A stretch of 64,000 nucleotides of DNA from Perognathus longimembris pacificus. Lineage: Eukaryota > Chordata > Mammalia > Rodentia > Heteromyidae. The DNA lies in NCBI RefSeq assembly GCF_023159225.1, contig NC_063167.1:75127298-75191297 (forward strand), read 5' to 3'. The notes under the pieces are model-generated. The model worked only from the letters and a program-made list of their open reading frames with translations. It was not told the DNA's origin and searched no databases. Below are positions 45,801-57,975 of the stretch, piece after piece (positions within the stretch are counted from its first letter, which is position 1; every line of letters starts with the position of its first letter). The translations under genes and the position numbers were made by a program.

Positions 45801-46029
45801 AGGGTCTCAGGACAGCCTTGAAAAGGGGCAAAGAGCTGGCTCACCATTAAATTCACTTAGACTTTGCATGTTCCAATGGGCCTTGCTATTATTTTATATT
45901 TTCACTCTTTACTATTAAAGAGTAAAATCTTTTTAACAGAATCATTTCTCCCCCTTTGTCCCCAGTCTTCTTATTTTCCTTTTTTTTTTTTAAAAGAAAA
46001 GTTTAGGGCAACAAGAAAACCCCGCTGAG

Positions 46030-46585
46030 AAGAAACATGGACTCTGTGGTATCCCTTATTGGGAATAATTAGTACAGGTTTAGGCAATTCATAACAGAGC
46101 ATCACAAGGCCCAATAGCTATACACTTATGAACACATAAGATGATGCTAAGAGAAATGAAATCCATGTTGTGGAAACAATTGTTATATCACAGTTGTAAC
46201 TACTTTCAACGTCCTATGTTTATCTGTAGCTTCTATTATTGATGATGTTCTTGTATCACCTTCCTGTGGTTGTACCTACACTATCGCTGTAATCTTATCT
46301 GAGTATATTGGAAACAGTGTTTATGGGTATTGGAAGTAGGAAATTCAAAGGGAATACCAAATTTGAGAGACACAGGGTAAAAAAAGAGAAACAACTACAA
46401 AAGCAATACTTGCAAAAATGTTTGGTGTAAGTGAACTGAACACCTGCGGGGGGGGGGGGGGAAGGGAAGGGGGGGAGGGAGGGGGGTATGAGGGACAAGG
46501 TAACAAACAGTACAAGAAATGTATCCAATGCCTAACGTATGAAACTGTAACCTCTATGTACATCAGTTTTATAATAAAAACCTAA
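46030..46585 (+). mobile_element. 5'-truncated L1, 3' UTR only, with a 38-bp target duplication
   Basis: Body: caatagctatacacttatga, then a G-rich run (46448-46487), gtaacaaacagtacaagaaa and an ending ataataaaaacctaaa. A 38-base exact duplication flanks it at 45992-46029 and 46586-46623. The site is a T run followed by AAAA, the preferred L1 nicking context. Shared A residues make the true length uncertain by a few bases. Confidence 0.9.
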
Positions 46586-46623
46586 AAAAGAAAAGTTTAG
46601 GGCAACAAGAAAACCCCGCTGAG

Positions 46624-46915
46624 GCACAGAGAAAAGCTGACTCAGCACATGCTTGTGCTGTTTTCGATTTTCCTTCCTGCACAGGAGTAGCTGGAGAGCA
46701 GTGCATAGTATAGGAGTCACTGGGCCCTGGGGTAGAAAGCAGAGCATTCTCTACACTGCTCACTGCTCCAGAGGTGAAATTGGAATCAGTCCATCTCCTG
46801 TGGTTCTAAGTGAGGGTGACAGATGCTGTGTATCTTTATAGAGATTCATGGGGAAAAGCAGGGGAAATGGGATCAAGGGAGTATTCAGAGATATAATTTC
46901 ATATACACAAGAGGG

Positions 46916-46918
<3 letters not shown>
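46624..46918. other. Unassigned intronic sequence
   Basis: No named feature. Confidence 0.5.

Positions 46919-46953
<35 letters not shown>
46919..46953 (+). repeat. (GT)n microsatellite
   Basis: About 17 GT units. Confidence 0.95.
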
Positions 46954-46959
<6 letters not shown>

Positions 46960-47803
46960 GGAGGTTTAATGTAAACTTTGACTACATTTATGCTTTTGCA
47001 TATGTCTACTGTAGTACCACACACTTGAGAACATAGCTATCATTTACCCTACGATGGACTTAGGGATTTACATGGGTATGTGATTGTTTTCTTTTTCCTT
47101 CCCCAGATTTTTCTCAGCTTCCCTTCTTCAAACGCATCTTTTTGTCATCACAGGATGCTCCCCACACACGGATCCTTGCTGTGGAGTAGAACTGCTTCTG
47201 GAAGGCTGCTCACATGTCCTTCAGGTCATCGATAGCACAGGAGCCAGGGAGAGTTCACCAACAGCCTTGATCCTGCCTGGCACGAGGGGGGGTGGGGTGG
47301 CGTGAAAGTGGCCACTTCTCAGAGAGCTAAGCTGTCCCATGGGTTGAAAATAACCCTTTGACCCATATGGAAATGTAGAGCCAAAGGAAGCGGAGACAAT
47401 TCCTTTGCTGAGAGTGATCCTCCTGTCACAAAGGCTTTTGAGAGTAGGCAACTCAAACCCAAGGTCGTGCTGAGGTGATTTATTTCTTAGCATGACACTA
47501 AACCCACTGCTTTCAATTGCAGGACATCCCTGCTGGACATCAAGGCCACCCAGCCTCAGCACTATCACGAACTCTGAAGTTATGACTCGTGTCCCCAAGC
47601 CGAATGACAGGGCTAGTGGCTTCAACACCCAGTCCCCAGATCCAAGGCCACTCTCTCCGCTTGACTCTACTCATGCTATGATTCCAGTATTTCAAAGATG
47701 TTTGCCTTCTATATTTTTCTCCACTAAAGTCCTAAAGAGATTGGACCAGTTTCAGAATAGCAGGAACCAAACACTGGATACTCAGAAGATGGTGTCATTC
47801 CGG
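46954..47803. other. Unassigned intronic sequence
   Basis: About 850 bases of mixed, mostly non-repetitive sequence; no exon homology seen. Confidence 0.5.
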
Positions 47804-47906
47804 GCTTTGTTTGTGTGTTTAAGAAAGGGCCTTGCTAGGAGCCCAGGCTGGACTTAAGCATGGGAGGTGTGGGGATTACAAGGGTGCCCACCAAGTACAA
47901 CACAGA
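47804..47906 (-). repeat. B1-like SINE fragment
   Basis: aagggccttgctaggagccc, then gggattacaagggtgcccac. Confidence 0.5.
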
Positions 47907-48339
47907 GCTTCACATTTCTGAAATGGCTTCCAAGAAACTGTCACTTTCTGCAGGACACAGTCTTTCTGTTTGTTTTAGGTAAATCATGATCACACAGGAT
48001 TTGTTATAAGATGTGAGAAAATACACAAAGGTGTCCCTGGCACATATTAAATGTTTAATCTTTTACCTATAGAGCAATCATAACATTCATTCATACTCTT
48101 CAGAAGGTGTGGTCATTCAGAAGTAAGTGCAATTGTCTTAGCTAGCTTTGTGGAGCTAAGAACTGTCCAACCTTTCTACAGATATTATACCATAACTGTA
48201 ATTATACCATTCTGTAATTGGTAGAGTTGTACATATACCAGCTGTATTACACTTTAATTTCCCAACAAAATTGTAAAGTATTACAATAACAGTAATCAAC
48301 TAGAGACAAAGGTATTCCAGGCACAGGTGTTAACTGCCA

Positions 48340-48765
48340 CCAAATTTACAGTAGAGAAATACATGCAATAACCTAAATGTGCATCACTAATGAACAGTGT
48401 ATCTGCTAACATGAGATATTATATATGTGCTGCCTTTAAAATCAGTGCTACTTGTGCTGGTGGAAATGTCAGGGGATATTTTTAGCTGCAAAACAATGTG
48501 TAAAAATGACACAATTTATTAACCCTCTAGAACTACACGCACACACAGGGTATGAAAGTGTACAGAAAAAAGATCGCCTAGATAACTAGCAATAAATAGT
48601 CCTTATGTAAGTGAGGGAAAATGCTAGATGGGAGTTGGGTAGATGAGGGCTTTGCCTTCTGTCCTACATAACTTAATTGCTTCATTATGCCAATGTGATT
48701 TTACTATTATGCATACAATTGAAAGCTAAGGCATTTGCCTTACTTTATTGTACAAATAATAAAAA
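48340..48765 (+). repeat. Old L1 fragment
   Basis: aataacctaaatgtgcatca, tgcaaaacaatgtgtaaaaa and gtgattttactattatgcat resemble old L1 ORF2/3' sequence. Confidence 0.5.
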
Positions 48766-49004
48766 CCAGAGCCAATGATGCCTGAATAGTTCCAGCTCTG
48801 GCCATCTTATTTCAGGACCACATCATGCATGGTTCAAAGAGACAACTCCAGTGTCACTCCAGAAAGCAGAGACCTCTGGTCTTTCCTTGAGTGACAACAC
48901 CCTCTCATCAACTTGAGAGCTTTGGCCTCCTGCACTCCCCTTCCCTTCCCCCAACCCCCCCATGTGGTATGCCATACTGCTAAGCTGGAATCTGGCCTGG
49001 GATC

Positions 49005-49170
49005 CATAGCATGCTGTCAGGGAACAGCCTGGCTTTGAATCCTGGCTCTGCCATTAGCGACTCTTCCTCAAGCCTTCCTTCGCAAAATGGAGATTATCTA
49101 TACTCCGTAAACATAGGAGCCAAATTAAGCACTCAACAAATGACAGTTTGTATCATCACTATAAGTAATG
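49005..49170 (-). repeat. MIR
   Basis: cagcctggctttgaatcctg, gctctgccattagcgactct and caaaatggagattatctata follow reverse MIR well. Confidence 0.68.
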
Positions 49171-49240
49171 AGGTGATTCTCAAGTTTCAAGAACAGTTCT
49201 CATCTGTAAAATGAGGGCCTACCATTTGATTCTCTCCAAA

Positions 49241-49736
49241 AGTTGCTGGTTCTAATAGTCAGTGAACCAGGGCTAGAGGAGAAAGTGGACGAACACTGGA
49301 ACAGGGCAACCAGGCACCAGGATCAAAGAAACCAGATACCCTCACATGTAGGGCACTGGCAAGGGTGAGATTTCTAAGACTGCTACCACACCCTGGGTGT
49401 CTAAGGAAAAGGAAGCCCAGAGGCCTTTCCCTCCAGTCTAGAGGACTTGAAAATCTGGAGAGATGCGAGACACATAGACATATCCATAGAAAAAAATCCA
49501 AAATATCTCCTGGTGCCTGCAAGAGACTATAGCAAAGCATTAAGAAAAAACAGATAAATTCCTATGACCTTCTCAAAGGTCAGGCTTCACATTCCAGTCT
49601 CCTCAATCTTTTAGGATAGAAGATTAAGTCAGATCCTTCTAGAACCAAAGGCTGATTGATATTATCTCTTCATGTCTAAATCTGTCTTTGGGGCAGAATT
49701 CTTTATAACTCTTCCCAAATTCCTCTAGTAAAAGAG

Positions 49737-49738
<2 letters not shown>
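49241..49738. other. Unassigned intronic sequence
   Basis: No feature supported. Confidence 0.5.

Positions 49739-49800
<62 letters not shown>
49739..49800 (+). repeat. (CT)n microsatellite
   Basis: About 30 uninterrupted CT units, pyrimidine on the plus strand. Confidence 0.95.
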
Positions 49801-49801
<1 letters not shown>

Positions 49802-49844
49802 ATAAACTTTAATTTTTTCCACCCTACTTCTTTTCTTTTTCTTT

Positions 49845-50045
49845 ATGGTCCACAGATTGACCTCAGTGTCTCATATATGCTAGACAATAACATCTAACAC
49901 AGAGCTAATAGCCCTAGTCTTTTCTTTATTTTAAAACAAGATGTCACTAAGTTGCCCAGACTAACTTCAAACTTGTGGTCCTCCTGGCTCAGCCTCCTGA
50001 GTACTGACTGGTATTACAGGCATGTACTACCATGCCTGGTCCTGA
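49845..50045 (-). repeat. Old B1-ID composite SINE
   Basis: An ID-like part (agattgacctcagtgtctca) then a B1 part (agttgcccagactaacttca, catgtactaccatgcctggt) in reverse. Confidence 0.58.
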
Positions 50046-50157
50046 GGTGATTTTTATTTAATGTAAGTTATCTAAAACAAAAGATACTAAAGGACAAATT
50101 GGCATTAAAATAAATCAATATCAACCTAGGAAACTCTACTTTGGAGAACTGGGTGGT

Positions 50158-50705
50158 GGTTTCTTATAAAGTTAAACATACTCTTCAATTACCCAAGAAA
50201 ACTGAGAATCTATGTCCACACAAAAGACATGTTTGCAAATGTTCATGGTGACACAACAGCGTAAGAGTCCAAGGAAATAAACCCATGCATCCTTCATCAG
50301 GTGAGTGAGTAAACAAACTGGGACATGTCTACACAACAAAATACACTCGGCACTGACAAGTGACAAATTACTGACCCATGCCACAGGCAGACTAACTTCT
50401 AAAAACATTTTTGTTGAAAAGAAACCACACACCCAAGACTACCTAAAATCCCAGAATAGGTGAAACTAACCTATCACAGTGGAAGTGGACCACGCTAATG
50501 ATGGCGCAGGACTGGGAAGTGAATGACAACGGGACCTGGAGCACTGGGGAAGAGGTGAAGATAGGCCATTTTCTCCATCTTGATTGCAGTGGTGGTACAG
50601 GGGCATATGCACTCATCAAAACTCATCAGAATGTACCTGCAAAGTGTGCACACTTTCATCCATATAAAATGGACTTCTAGAATGTGGATTTTTAAAAGAA
50701 AAAAG
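50158..50705 (+). repeat. Old L1 (L1M-type) 3' region
   Basis: tatgtccacacaaaagacat, aacaaactgggacatgtcta, then ttgattgcagtggtggtaca and tcatcaaaactcatcagaat are in the order typical of old mammalian L1 ORF2 end and 3' UTR. Confidence 0.68.
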
Positions 50706-50744
50706 TATGTAGCCTGGTGTTTTCCTTTTCTTTGTTTCCATTTT

Positions 50745-50977
50745 CCCCCCAGTACTGAGACTTGAACACAGGGCCTTGTACCCTTAACTGGCTGCTTCGC
50801 TCAAGGCTGGTGCTCTACCATTTGGGCAACACCTGAACTTCCAACTCTTTTGGTAGTTAATTGTAAATAAGAATCTTGTAAACTTCCTTGCTTGGGCTGT
50901 CTTTGAACCTCAGTCCTCAGATCTTAGCTTCCTAAGTAGTGAGGACTACAGGCATGAGCCACCAGCTCCTGGTCAAC
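50745..50977 (-). repeat. Composite B1-head/tRNA-like-tail SINE
   Basis: cccagtactgagacttgaac through aggcatgagccaccagctcc, diverged but complete. Confidence 0.76.
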
Positions 50978-52120
50978 TCTAAATATTTATAAAAGCAAAA
51001 TACAACAGAAACAATTGTACCTAAATAAGAGTCCTCTCAGGAACAGTTCCCTTCACTCCATCTCGCCCTTCTCACCACCCTGTCTCCCCCACCCCGAGAG
51101 TGCCAACATATTCCATGCCTATGGCCTCTAGGGGTGGAGACCCTGTAGGTGCAAGCACAACACACAGTGTTTGCTGCTAAGCATCATAGCAACAAATGGC
51201 AGACAGACCCGCATGGGGTGTGCACACGGAATGGTTCTCCATTCTATTCTCAGCACGTGTCACTGACTTACTGACAAGGCAGTTAAACATGACAATTTTC
51301 AGTGGGAATGTGGACAGACTTTCTGGGCTAGCAGGACTAAGAAAACTCTTGCAATAATTCCCAACATTTCTAAGACTCTACAGTTTCAACTCCCTGCTCC
51401 AAGCCTTTTCTGAAACTATTACCAAACTAAAACTGATTTAAGCTGCCTGCTACTTCCTTTCCCCAGTTTGAAGGCACCAAAGGATGGAAAAAAAGAGACA
51501 CACAGGACTCCCAATTAGCCTCCTCTTCTGAAGACTTCTTTGTATGCATGTCTGATGACATAATTCATGGACTAAGCTTTCAGGCTGTATGCACAGCCCC
51601 AGGTACACAGTAGGAGCTTGATAATGTTTACAGACATGAGAAGAAAACATCTGAGTGTGGATGGTGGAACAACACCTTCACTCTCCTAGGGTCACTTTTT
51701 AAGCCAATTTATTAATAACAATAACAGTACAGGTCATCAAAAAAGCTGAAAACGAGCTGGCTGGGAGGAGGCTGCTGTCCCTCCCTGCTGACTGAATGAA
51801 TAAATCTCTTCAGTTTCTCTGACCCTCCCGAATGCAAGGTAGCATGGCCAGTGCAGGCCTGACTCCCACTGACCCACAATTAACCTCCCTGCTAACTGTG
51901 TGTGGATCCCAGAAAGATAGTTAAGCTGCACTCTGCCCAGAACAACAACCGCCCAGGCCTCAGTGGCTCCGGGTGCAGGCTTCCCAGCTCACCTAGAGCA
52001 TTAGGGCTGCTGTCTACCCAGTCCGCTTCCTCATCCCTCCTCCAGAGCGAGCCTGGAATGGCAGGATCGCTGTGGAATAAATCTGGAAAAGTTTACTTCT
52101 TTCCCTCATTACCATGAGCA
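50978..52120. other. Unassigned intronic sequence
   Basis: About 1.1 kb. A short L2/MIR-like scrap (cagccccaggtacacagtag) lies near 51593. Confidence 0.45.
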
Positions 52121-52121
52121 T

Positions 52122-52412
52122 GAGGCTAGCCAGTGCTAGCTGCAGTGCTCATTCCTATAATCCTAGCTACTCGGGAGGCTGCGATAAGAGGATTGCAGTC
52201 TGAAGCCAGCCCTGGCAGGAAAATCAGTGAGCCCTTTATCTACAGTTGACCACCAAAAAGCCAGACATGGAGCTATGATTCAAGTGGGTGGTTGAGCACC
52301 AGCCTTGAGCGAAAAGGCTCAGGGACAGTGCCTAGGCCCTGAGTTCAAGCCCCAGGAATGACATACACATAAACACACACACACACACTTACACACACAC
52401 ACACACACACAC
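52122..52412 (+). repeat. Composite SINE with (CA)n tail
   Basis: Head ataatcctagctactcggga, tail agttcaagccccaggaatg, then CA repeats at 52370-52412 in place of poly-A. Confidence 0.8.
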
Positions 52413-53192
52413 AAATATCATGAGGCCAATTCATTCATCCCAACAGACTCATAATCATGATGAACCCTCAAATACAATTGATCAACTCTCCCCACTCATC
52501 TCCACCCCCACCAGTATTTTGGCTTCATTAAGTAACCAGAGGGAAAAGACCTTGCTCTGCTCTTTGGCACACACATTCTACACAGGTGACCTCAGCCAAG
52601 ACAGGAAGGAAATGTCAAACTCAAGGCCTGGTGGACAAATGGCGAGCACTGAAATGAGTGGAAACTAACAGGTTACACTTTAACTGAAGTCTAGGTTAAA
52701 GGAAAACTCCAGCTAATTGAGTTCGCTGTGTCAACAGGAAAGTTGACTAGGAATGATCACTGAAGGAATGGTGGTCACCATGGCAACAGCACAAGGCTTC
52801 AAGAACTGGAGAGATAAGCAAGAGAACTTCCCCTCACTCCTCTTCCCCAGGATGAGTCCTCCTGGGTGGGTCACCCTGGTGAGAGGCAGCATCAGTCAGG
52901 CCGCAAGGCACACTGTAACATCAGGCTTGAATTACGGGCTGCTAAGGTAAAGGCAGGCCTGAATTCTGAATGCTATTCTAAGCCCACTTCTATCACTGTA
53001 GCTGTATCCAATAGCCATGCCCCACTTGAGAACTCTGGTAGAGCAGCAGGATGGGCAGGTGAGGGGCTCTCAGTACCCTGAAAGCAGTAGATGGGTGCTG
53101 TCAGCTCCAACGTCATGACTAAAGTGCATGTGCACAAAGGAGGCCTTCTTTCTCAGGCTCATGTTCCTGTGAATCTGTTCTGTTGGCAAATC
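52413..53192. other. Unassigned intronic sequence
   Basis: Plain sequence; nothing supported. Confidence 0.5.
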
Positions 53193-53268
53193 AATTCTCT
53201 CTCTCTCTCCTCTCTCTCTCCCCTCTCTCTCTCCCCTCTCTCTCTCCCCTCTCTCCCCCCCCCTCTCT
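53193..53268 (+). repeat. (TC)n-rich repeat
   Basis: TCTCTC blocks separated by CCCC. It adjoins the 3' end of the minus-strand SINE monomer. Confidence 0.93.
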
Positions 53269-53380
53269 CTGCCAGTCCTGGGACTTGAACTCAGGGGCCT
53301 GGGCACTGTCCTTGAGCTTCTTTTGCTCAAAGATAGCACTCTACCACTTGAGCCACAGCACCACTTCTGGCTTTTTCCCA
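53269..53380 (-). mobile_element. Isolated SINE right monomer
   Basis: Only the tRNA-like right monomer is present (minus strand agaagtggtgctgtggctca through ttcaagtcccaggactggc). No B1 or ID-like left monomer precedes it, so it is a 5'-truncated copy or a solo monomer. Confidence 0.72.
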
Positions 53381-53665
53381 GTCAATGCCTGCCCTTCTCA
53401 ACCTCCCCAATCCTTTCTCTTCTGCCAGGACTCCTCAGCCACTGCTCCCAGAAGATGGACAGACATGGGTGTGCCCTGGGCTAGCGGGACCCTAGAATGG
53501 CAACAGAAACCCCAAGCACTACCTCTACCAAGGTGAAGTTCCCAGGTGAGGACCAAAGACATGGATGCCGAAGAGCTCTACCAAGAAACATCCAGAAGCA
53601 CCTAGAACATGATCAAATCCTCACAGGGGGATCCAGACTTCAAAGTGTGCTCAATGATACTCATG

Positions 53666-53895
53666 GAGTCAGGCACTAGTGGTCATGCCTGTAATCCCAG
53701 CTACTCATGAGGCTGAGATCTGAGGATCACGGTTCAGAATCAGCCTGGGCAGGAAAGTCTGTGGGACTCTTATCTCCAATGAACCACCAGAAAACTGGAA
53801 GTAGAGTTATGACTCAAAGTGGTAAAGTGCTAGCTAGCCTTGAGAGAAAAAGCTCAGGGACAGTGCCGGGGCCTTGAGTTCAAGCCCCACAGCCA
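53666..53895 (+). repeat. Composite B1-head/tRNA-like-tail SINE
   Basis: A good reference copy: caggcactagtggtcatgcc head, gactcttatctccaatgaac linker, and tail from gttatgactcaaagtggtaa to gagttcaagcccc. Confidence 0.84.
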
Positions 53896-56045
53896 TCAAC
53901 AACCACAGAAAAAGACACTCAAGGCTCATCACTTCCCATAGATGAGCTGAAACCACTAAGGAGCCCTGGGGACACAAAAAATAACCACCACTAGAAAAGA
54001 AAGGACTCAGAGGACAAACTCCACATTCGGTTGTTCCAGGCAAAGCTCTGTTCTACAGGTATCGTCTCGAGTGTGGCTTTCCTGCTTCCTTAAAGGCCTC
54101 TGTCTTTCTCTGACATAGCAACAAGCTGCCTTGGCAGGCTCTGCTTGCCCCCAAGGGCAGCTTACTTCCAGCTACTTCTGTTTGGTATGATTTTGTTTTG
54201 GTTTAGCCCTGGCAATCTGGCAGGCAGTCTATTTCCACTGGGGGCTCTGTCCATGGTGTAGATGCCCCAGGCTCAAGGTCCTCATTCATTTCTGTAAACA
54301 GAGCCAGTTGCTATAGTGACTGCTGCTGTGCGCAGCGGCTAAATAGCAGAGGTCACTAGGAGCTTTCCTTGGGTTCTACAGTCTGTTCTTGAGCCGTTTG
54401 GGAACTGTGGCAAGGAAAAGCCCCAGGACCTCACACAGCTGGTACTTCATCCAGAAGCCCAAGCCCCTGAGGAGGAACCAGGGGCCAGGACTCAGATCCT
54501 AGAGGGGACACAGAAAAAGTAAATGGAACATAAGGAGGGCATGGGCACAGGGGAAGGACTGAGCCCCAGACATTTCTCCAATGCCAGTGCCAATCACACT
54601 CCTCCTTCTTTGCCCCTCCTCAGAACCCCCCTCCCTACCCCATCAGTCCTCCCATCCAGCAGGTAAGAACTGGCCTGGACTAGCAGCCATCAGTACTAGT
54701 TTCTTCCTTTCCCAGGCACTAAATCTACTTAACCTGTAGTGCAAATTGAGCAGCTGCTGTGCACACCCATGTGTTGAACTATGTGCACACCTCACCTCCC
54801 CCCCATCAGCCTCAGTTGTGTCCACATGTGAAGAACTAGTGACTGTGTTTTACTCAGAAGTGCAGGTGTACTCCAGACCATGCTTTTGAGCTAAAACTAG
54901 AAAAGTGCAGATTACACTATAAGGCGAATCACCTTCACTCAGGCAGAATCCCCTTGGCCAAGGGCCTCAGAGGCTAACGGAAAGACCTGGATGTAACCCT
55001 CACTCCGTGGACCCTCAGACACAACCCCAGGTAACAACATGAGCATAATGAACAGTCTTTGGCTCTGATGCCACTTTCAGAGACAAAAGGGCTTACCATT
55101 CCCAGGAGCATATAGTTCTGTCTTATCAATGAAGGACCATTTCCACCCTTATAAAAAGGAACTGGCAGGAAAACTCTAATTGGTCAGTGTAACTCCAAGC
55201 CTGAAAATGAAGGGTCAGATACGCCTCGCCAACAGGACCAAAATGTTTACGTACAGATGTTTTTTCCTTCCCTTCACTGAATTTCACTACAGGCCATAAG
55301 GAAATGAAACAGTTAAGAAGTTTGTCCATAGGGAAATAGTTCAATAATTTGATGCTTCAAAGAGACTGAATTAACCTCTGTTTACACAAATTAATGTGTT
55401 TCCTTTGCCTGCTGAACATCAAAACATGCCACAACTAATTACTTCTATTTTTAAAAAAAGATAATAAATGTAAGTCCAGTTGTAACCTAAGGGCTGGAGT
55501 ATTTTAAGCAGGAGAAAGAGCATATGTAAACTCTACCCTATTCTCTATATGAAGTGACAAAACAATCTGGATAGAATCTGACTGACACAGATCATTTAAA
55601 ATATGTACTTTTCTCCTCAAAATTCCTAAGCTTTCTTTCTGTATTGCTTTTTTTCCTTGCTATAAATTGAATAATGTAGTTCCTTTTTCCTCTATCTTAG
55701 AAATTCAATGAAGTTAAAATTCCAAGGGAAAGAACAGCTTAGAAAATTCAGCTATTTGACTTGTTAACTAGTCTGCATTTAAACTTCTCACAGTGTTTGC
55801 CTAGCTTGTGATTGATTAGTGGACCACCCTAGAAATTAATGCCACACCCTCTAAAGAAGTAACCTTGAAATACTAGTTCCCCAAGAAGAAAAGAATTTTG
55901 CAACTACTATGTCACCTTTACATATGAAGGTGGGAAGCTCATTACCCTTTCAATTTGTGTAAGGGTTTCTAAATTCACTAGTTATTTTAGCTTTTTCCCA
56001 TCTCATGCCTACAAAACAACCACATTTGACTGTAATAATAGTTTT
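53896..56045. other. Unassigned intronic sequence, 2.15 kb
   Basis: The longest block in the right half without a recognised repeat. No coding homology was noticed. It would be a sensible place to look for conserved elements. Confidence 0.45.
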
Positions 56046-56049
56046 TGGG

Positions 56050-56255
56050 TTTTTCTTGGTGGAGCAGGACAAGGGTTTGAACTCATATTCTCACTTAGTT
56101 TTTTTGCTCAAGGCTGGTGCTCTACCACTTGAGACACAACTCCAATTCTGGCTTTTTGCTGGTTAATTGGAGAGAAAAGTCTCATAGGACTTTCCTGCCT
56201 AGACTGGCTTCAAACCATAATCCTCAGATCTCTACCTAGAACCCAAATCAACAGT
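56050..56255 (-). repeat. Composite SINE, 5'-truncated
   Basis: aagggtttgaactcatattc, gctggttaattggagagaaa and cttcaaaccataatcctcag are in order; the B1 head is cut after tctacct. Confidence 0.75.
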
Positions 56256-56824
56256 AATAATATTCTTATCCACAGAGGTAGCATGTATATTCCTTATAAC
56301 AACCTTGAGATATATCTGGCCTCCCTATGTTTTTCTTCTTGCCATGTGGGGTAGTGAGCCAGGGCCTCCCACCATGCAGTTCACCACTTTAGCTATGTCC
56401 TCTGCCATATGAATCATAAATAAACCTGCAGCTCAGTAATATAAGCAACTCACTCAAAATCATAGTTCTGACACAGCCAAGCCAGGCTTCAAAGGTAAGA
56501 GAAGACCCTGAATTACAAGGTAGGCCAAGACTTATAGGTTCCCAAATCTAAGACTGTTTCTTGCAGAGAAAATGGCAAGTCCATATAAACCAAGCAGTAT
56601 CCCCATTGAACCCTGCCTGGACATATGTTCTCATTGCAAGGAAAGCTCAGCCACCAGCATATTAAAGAGATACAGACTCCAAAACCAAAAGGCAAGCACA
56701 GATTTCTTTAGTGGTCACCTCAAAATTCTCAGCTGGTCATTTAAATCTGACATGCATTTTCTACCATGCCAGGGAGTCTTTGCAAATTCCCTAGAAAAAT
56801 GTTTAAAGCTTCCAGGAAGAGGAA
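56256..56824. other. Unassigned intronic sequence
   Basis: Part of 56270-56430 may be an old LTR scrap (catgtggggtagtgagccag, aataaacctgcagctcagta), not firm. Confidence 0.4.
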
Positions 56825-56840
56825 CTATTTAGACATTTTT

Positions 56841-57053
56841 GGGTTGTTTTGTTTTGTTTTTTGCCAGTCCTGGGCCTTGAACTCAGGGCCTGAGCACTGT
56901 CCCTGGCTTCTTTTTGCTTAAGGCTAGCACTCTGCCACTTGAGCCACAGCGCCACTTCTGGCCATTTTCTACATATGTGGTGCTGGGGAATTGAACCCAG
57001 GGCTTCATGTATACGAGGCAAGCTCTCTTGCTACTAGGCCATATTCCCAGCCC
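56841..57053 (-). mobile_element. IDL-Geo-type SINE, full length
   Basis: A 16-bp duplication, ctatttagacattttt, lies at 56825-56840 and 57054-57069. The tail is a mixed run (reverse complement of gttttgttttg). Confidence 0.88.
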
Positions 57054-57069
57054 CTATTTAGACATTTTT

Positions 57070-57645
57070 ATGTTCGAATTCTGGCTACAGTTTTTTTTCT
57101 TTTACATTGTAATGTTTTGATGACTTTCCATAAAATTTGTTTCATTAACACTGAGGCAAGCTAAGCTCATGTAACATTATTTCCACTGCAGTTGGCAGCA
57201 GCTGTCCAGCAGGGCTTATTTAAAAACCTAGTTCTCATAGGATGGCATATTCCTGACTCCTGATAAGATTGGCAATTGTTCCTCTCTAGAAAACCTCACT
57301 GATAAAGATTCGAATACATTCTCCTGAGTGTGTTTAAAAGATGCAAATAATAATAAGACACTGCTCCTCATTCAAGTTCAGGCCTAAAGAATGGATTGTG
57401 ACATACAGGAGAAGAGAGTGTTCATTTTCTTGCATCAATCTGAAGATATATCCACATGTGAGATTAGGTCAACCTTTACTTTCATCATATAAGCATTGTA
57501 TGTCAAGTCCTTGGGGCTGATAGAGAAAGAACAATGAACAAGATAACCTCTAATGCAACCTCACCTCCACTTCCATGGAGCTTCTGTCCTAAGCAGGTGA
57601 CAAATAAGCAATAAAGACGGATGTAAAGTTGAGTTGTTAAAACCA
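57070..57645. other. Unassigned intronic sequence
   Basis: Nothing supported; 57500-57640 has a vague old-repeat look. Confidence 0.45.
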
Positions 57646-57649
57646 AATT

Positions 57650-57975
57650 AGTCCAATGGTATAGCTTAAATATGTACACTCGGTCCCCAACTGGTGGTGC
57701 TACTCTAGAATGTTCTAGAAACCTTAGGAAGTGGAACCTAGCAGAAGTAGGTTACTAAGAGGGTGGTGGGAGAGAGTATTGTTGATCCTGCTTTGTCTCC
57801 CTTACTGCTCTGTCCTCTGTGAGGTGAATAATGTCTACCACCATGATGTTTCGCCTAAGTGTATGGATCCAAGCAACCATGGATGCAGCTTTCTTAATCC
57901 ATGAGCCAAAATAATTCTTTCCTCATTATAGTTGTCTTTCTCAGGTATTTGTCACAGCAAGAATAAGACAAATAT
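57650..57975 (+). mobile_element. MaLR-like solo LTR, diverged
   Basis: actcggtccccaactggtgg, atgagccaaaataattcttt and caggtatttgtcacagcaag follow MaLR LTR order and parallel the copy at 30255-30885. No internal region. Confidence 0.62.

Noticed and set aside
222..57975. Functional endogenous retrovirus
   Set aside because: Only decayed MaLR-like LTR pieces (222-597, 30255-30885, 57650-57975) with no gag, pol or env sequence.
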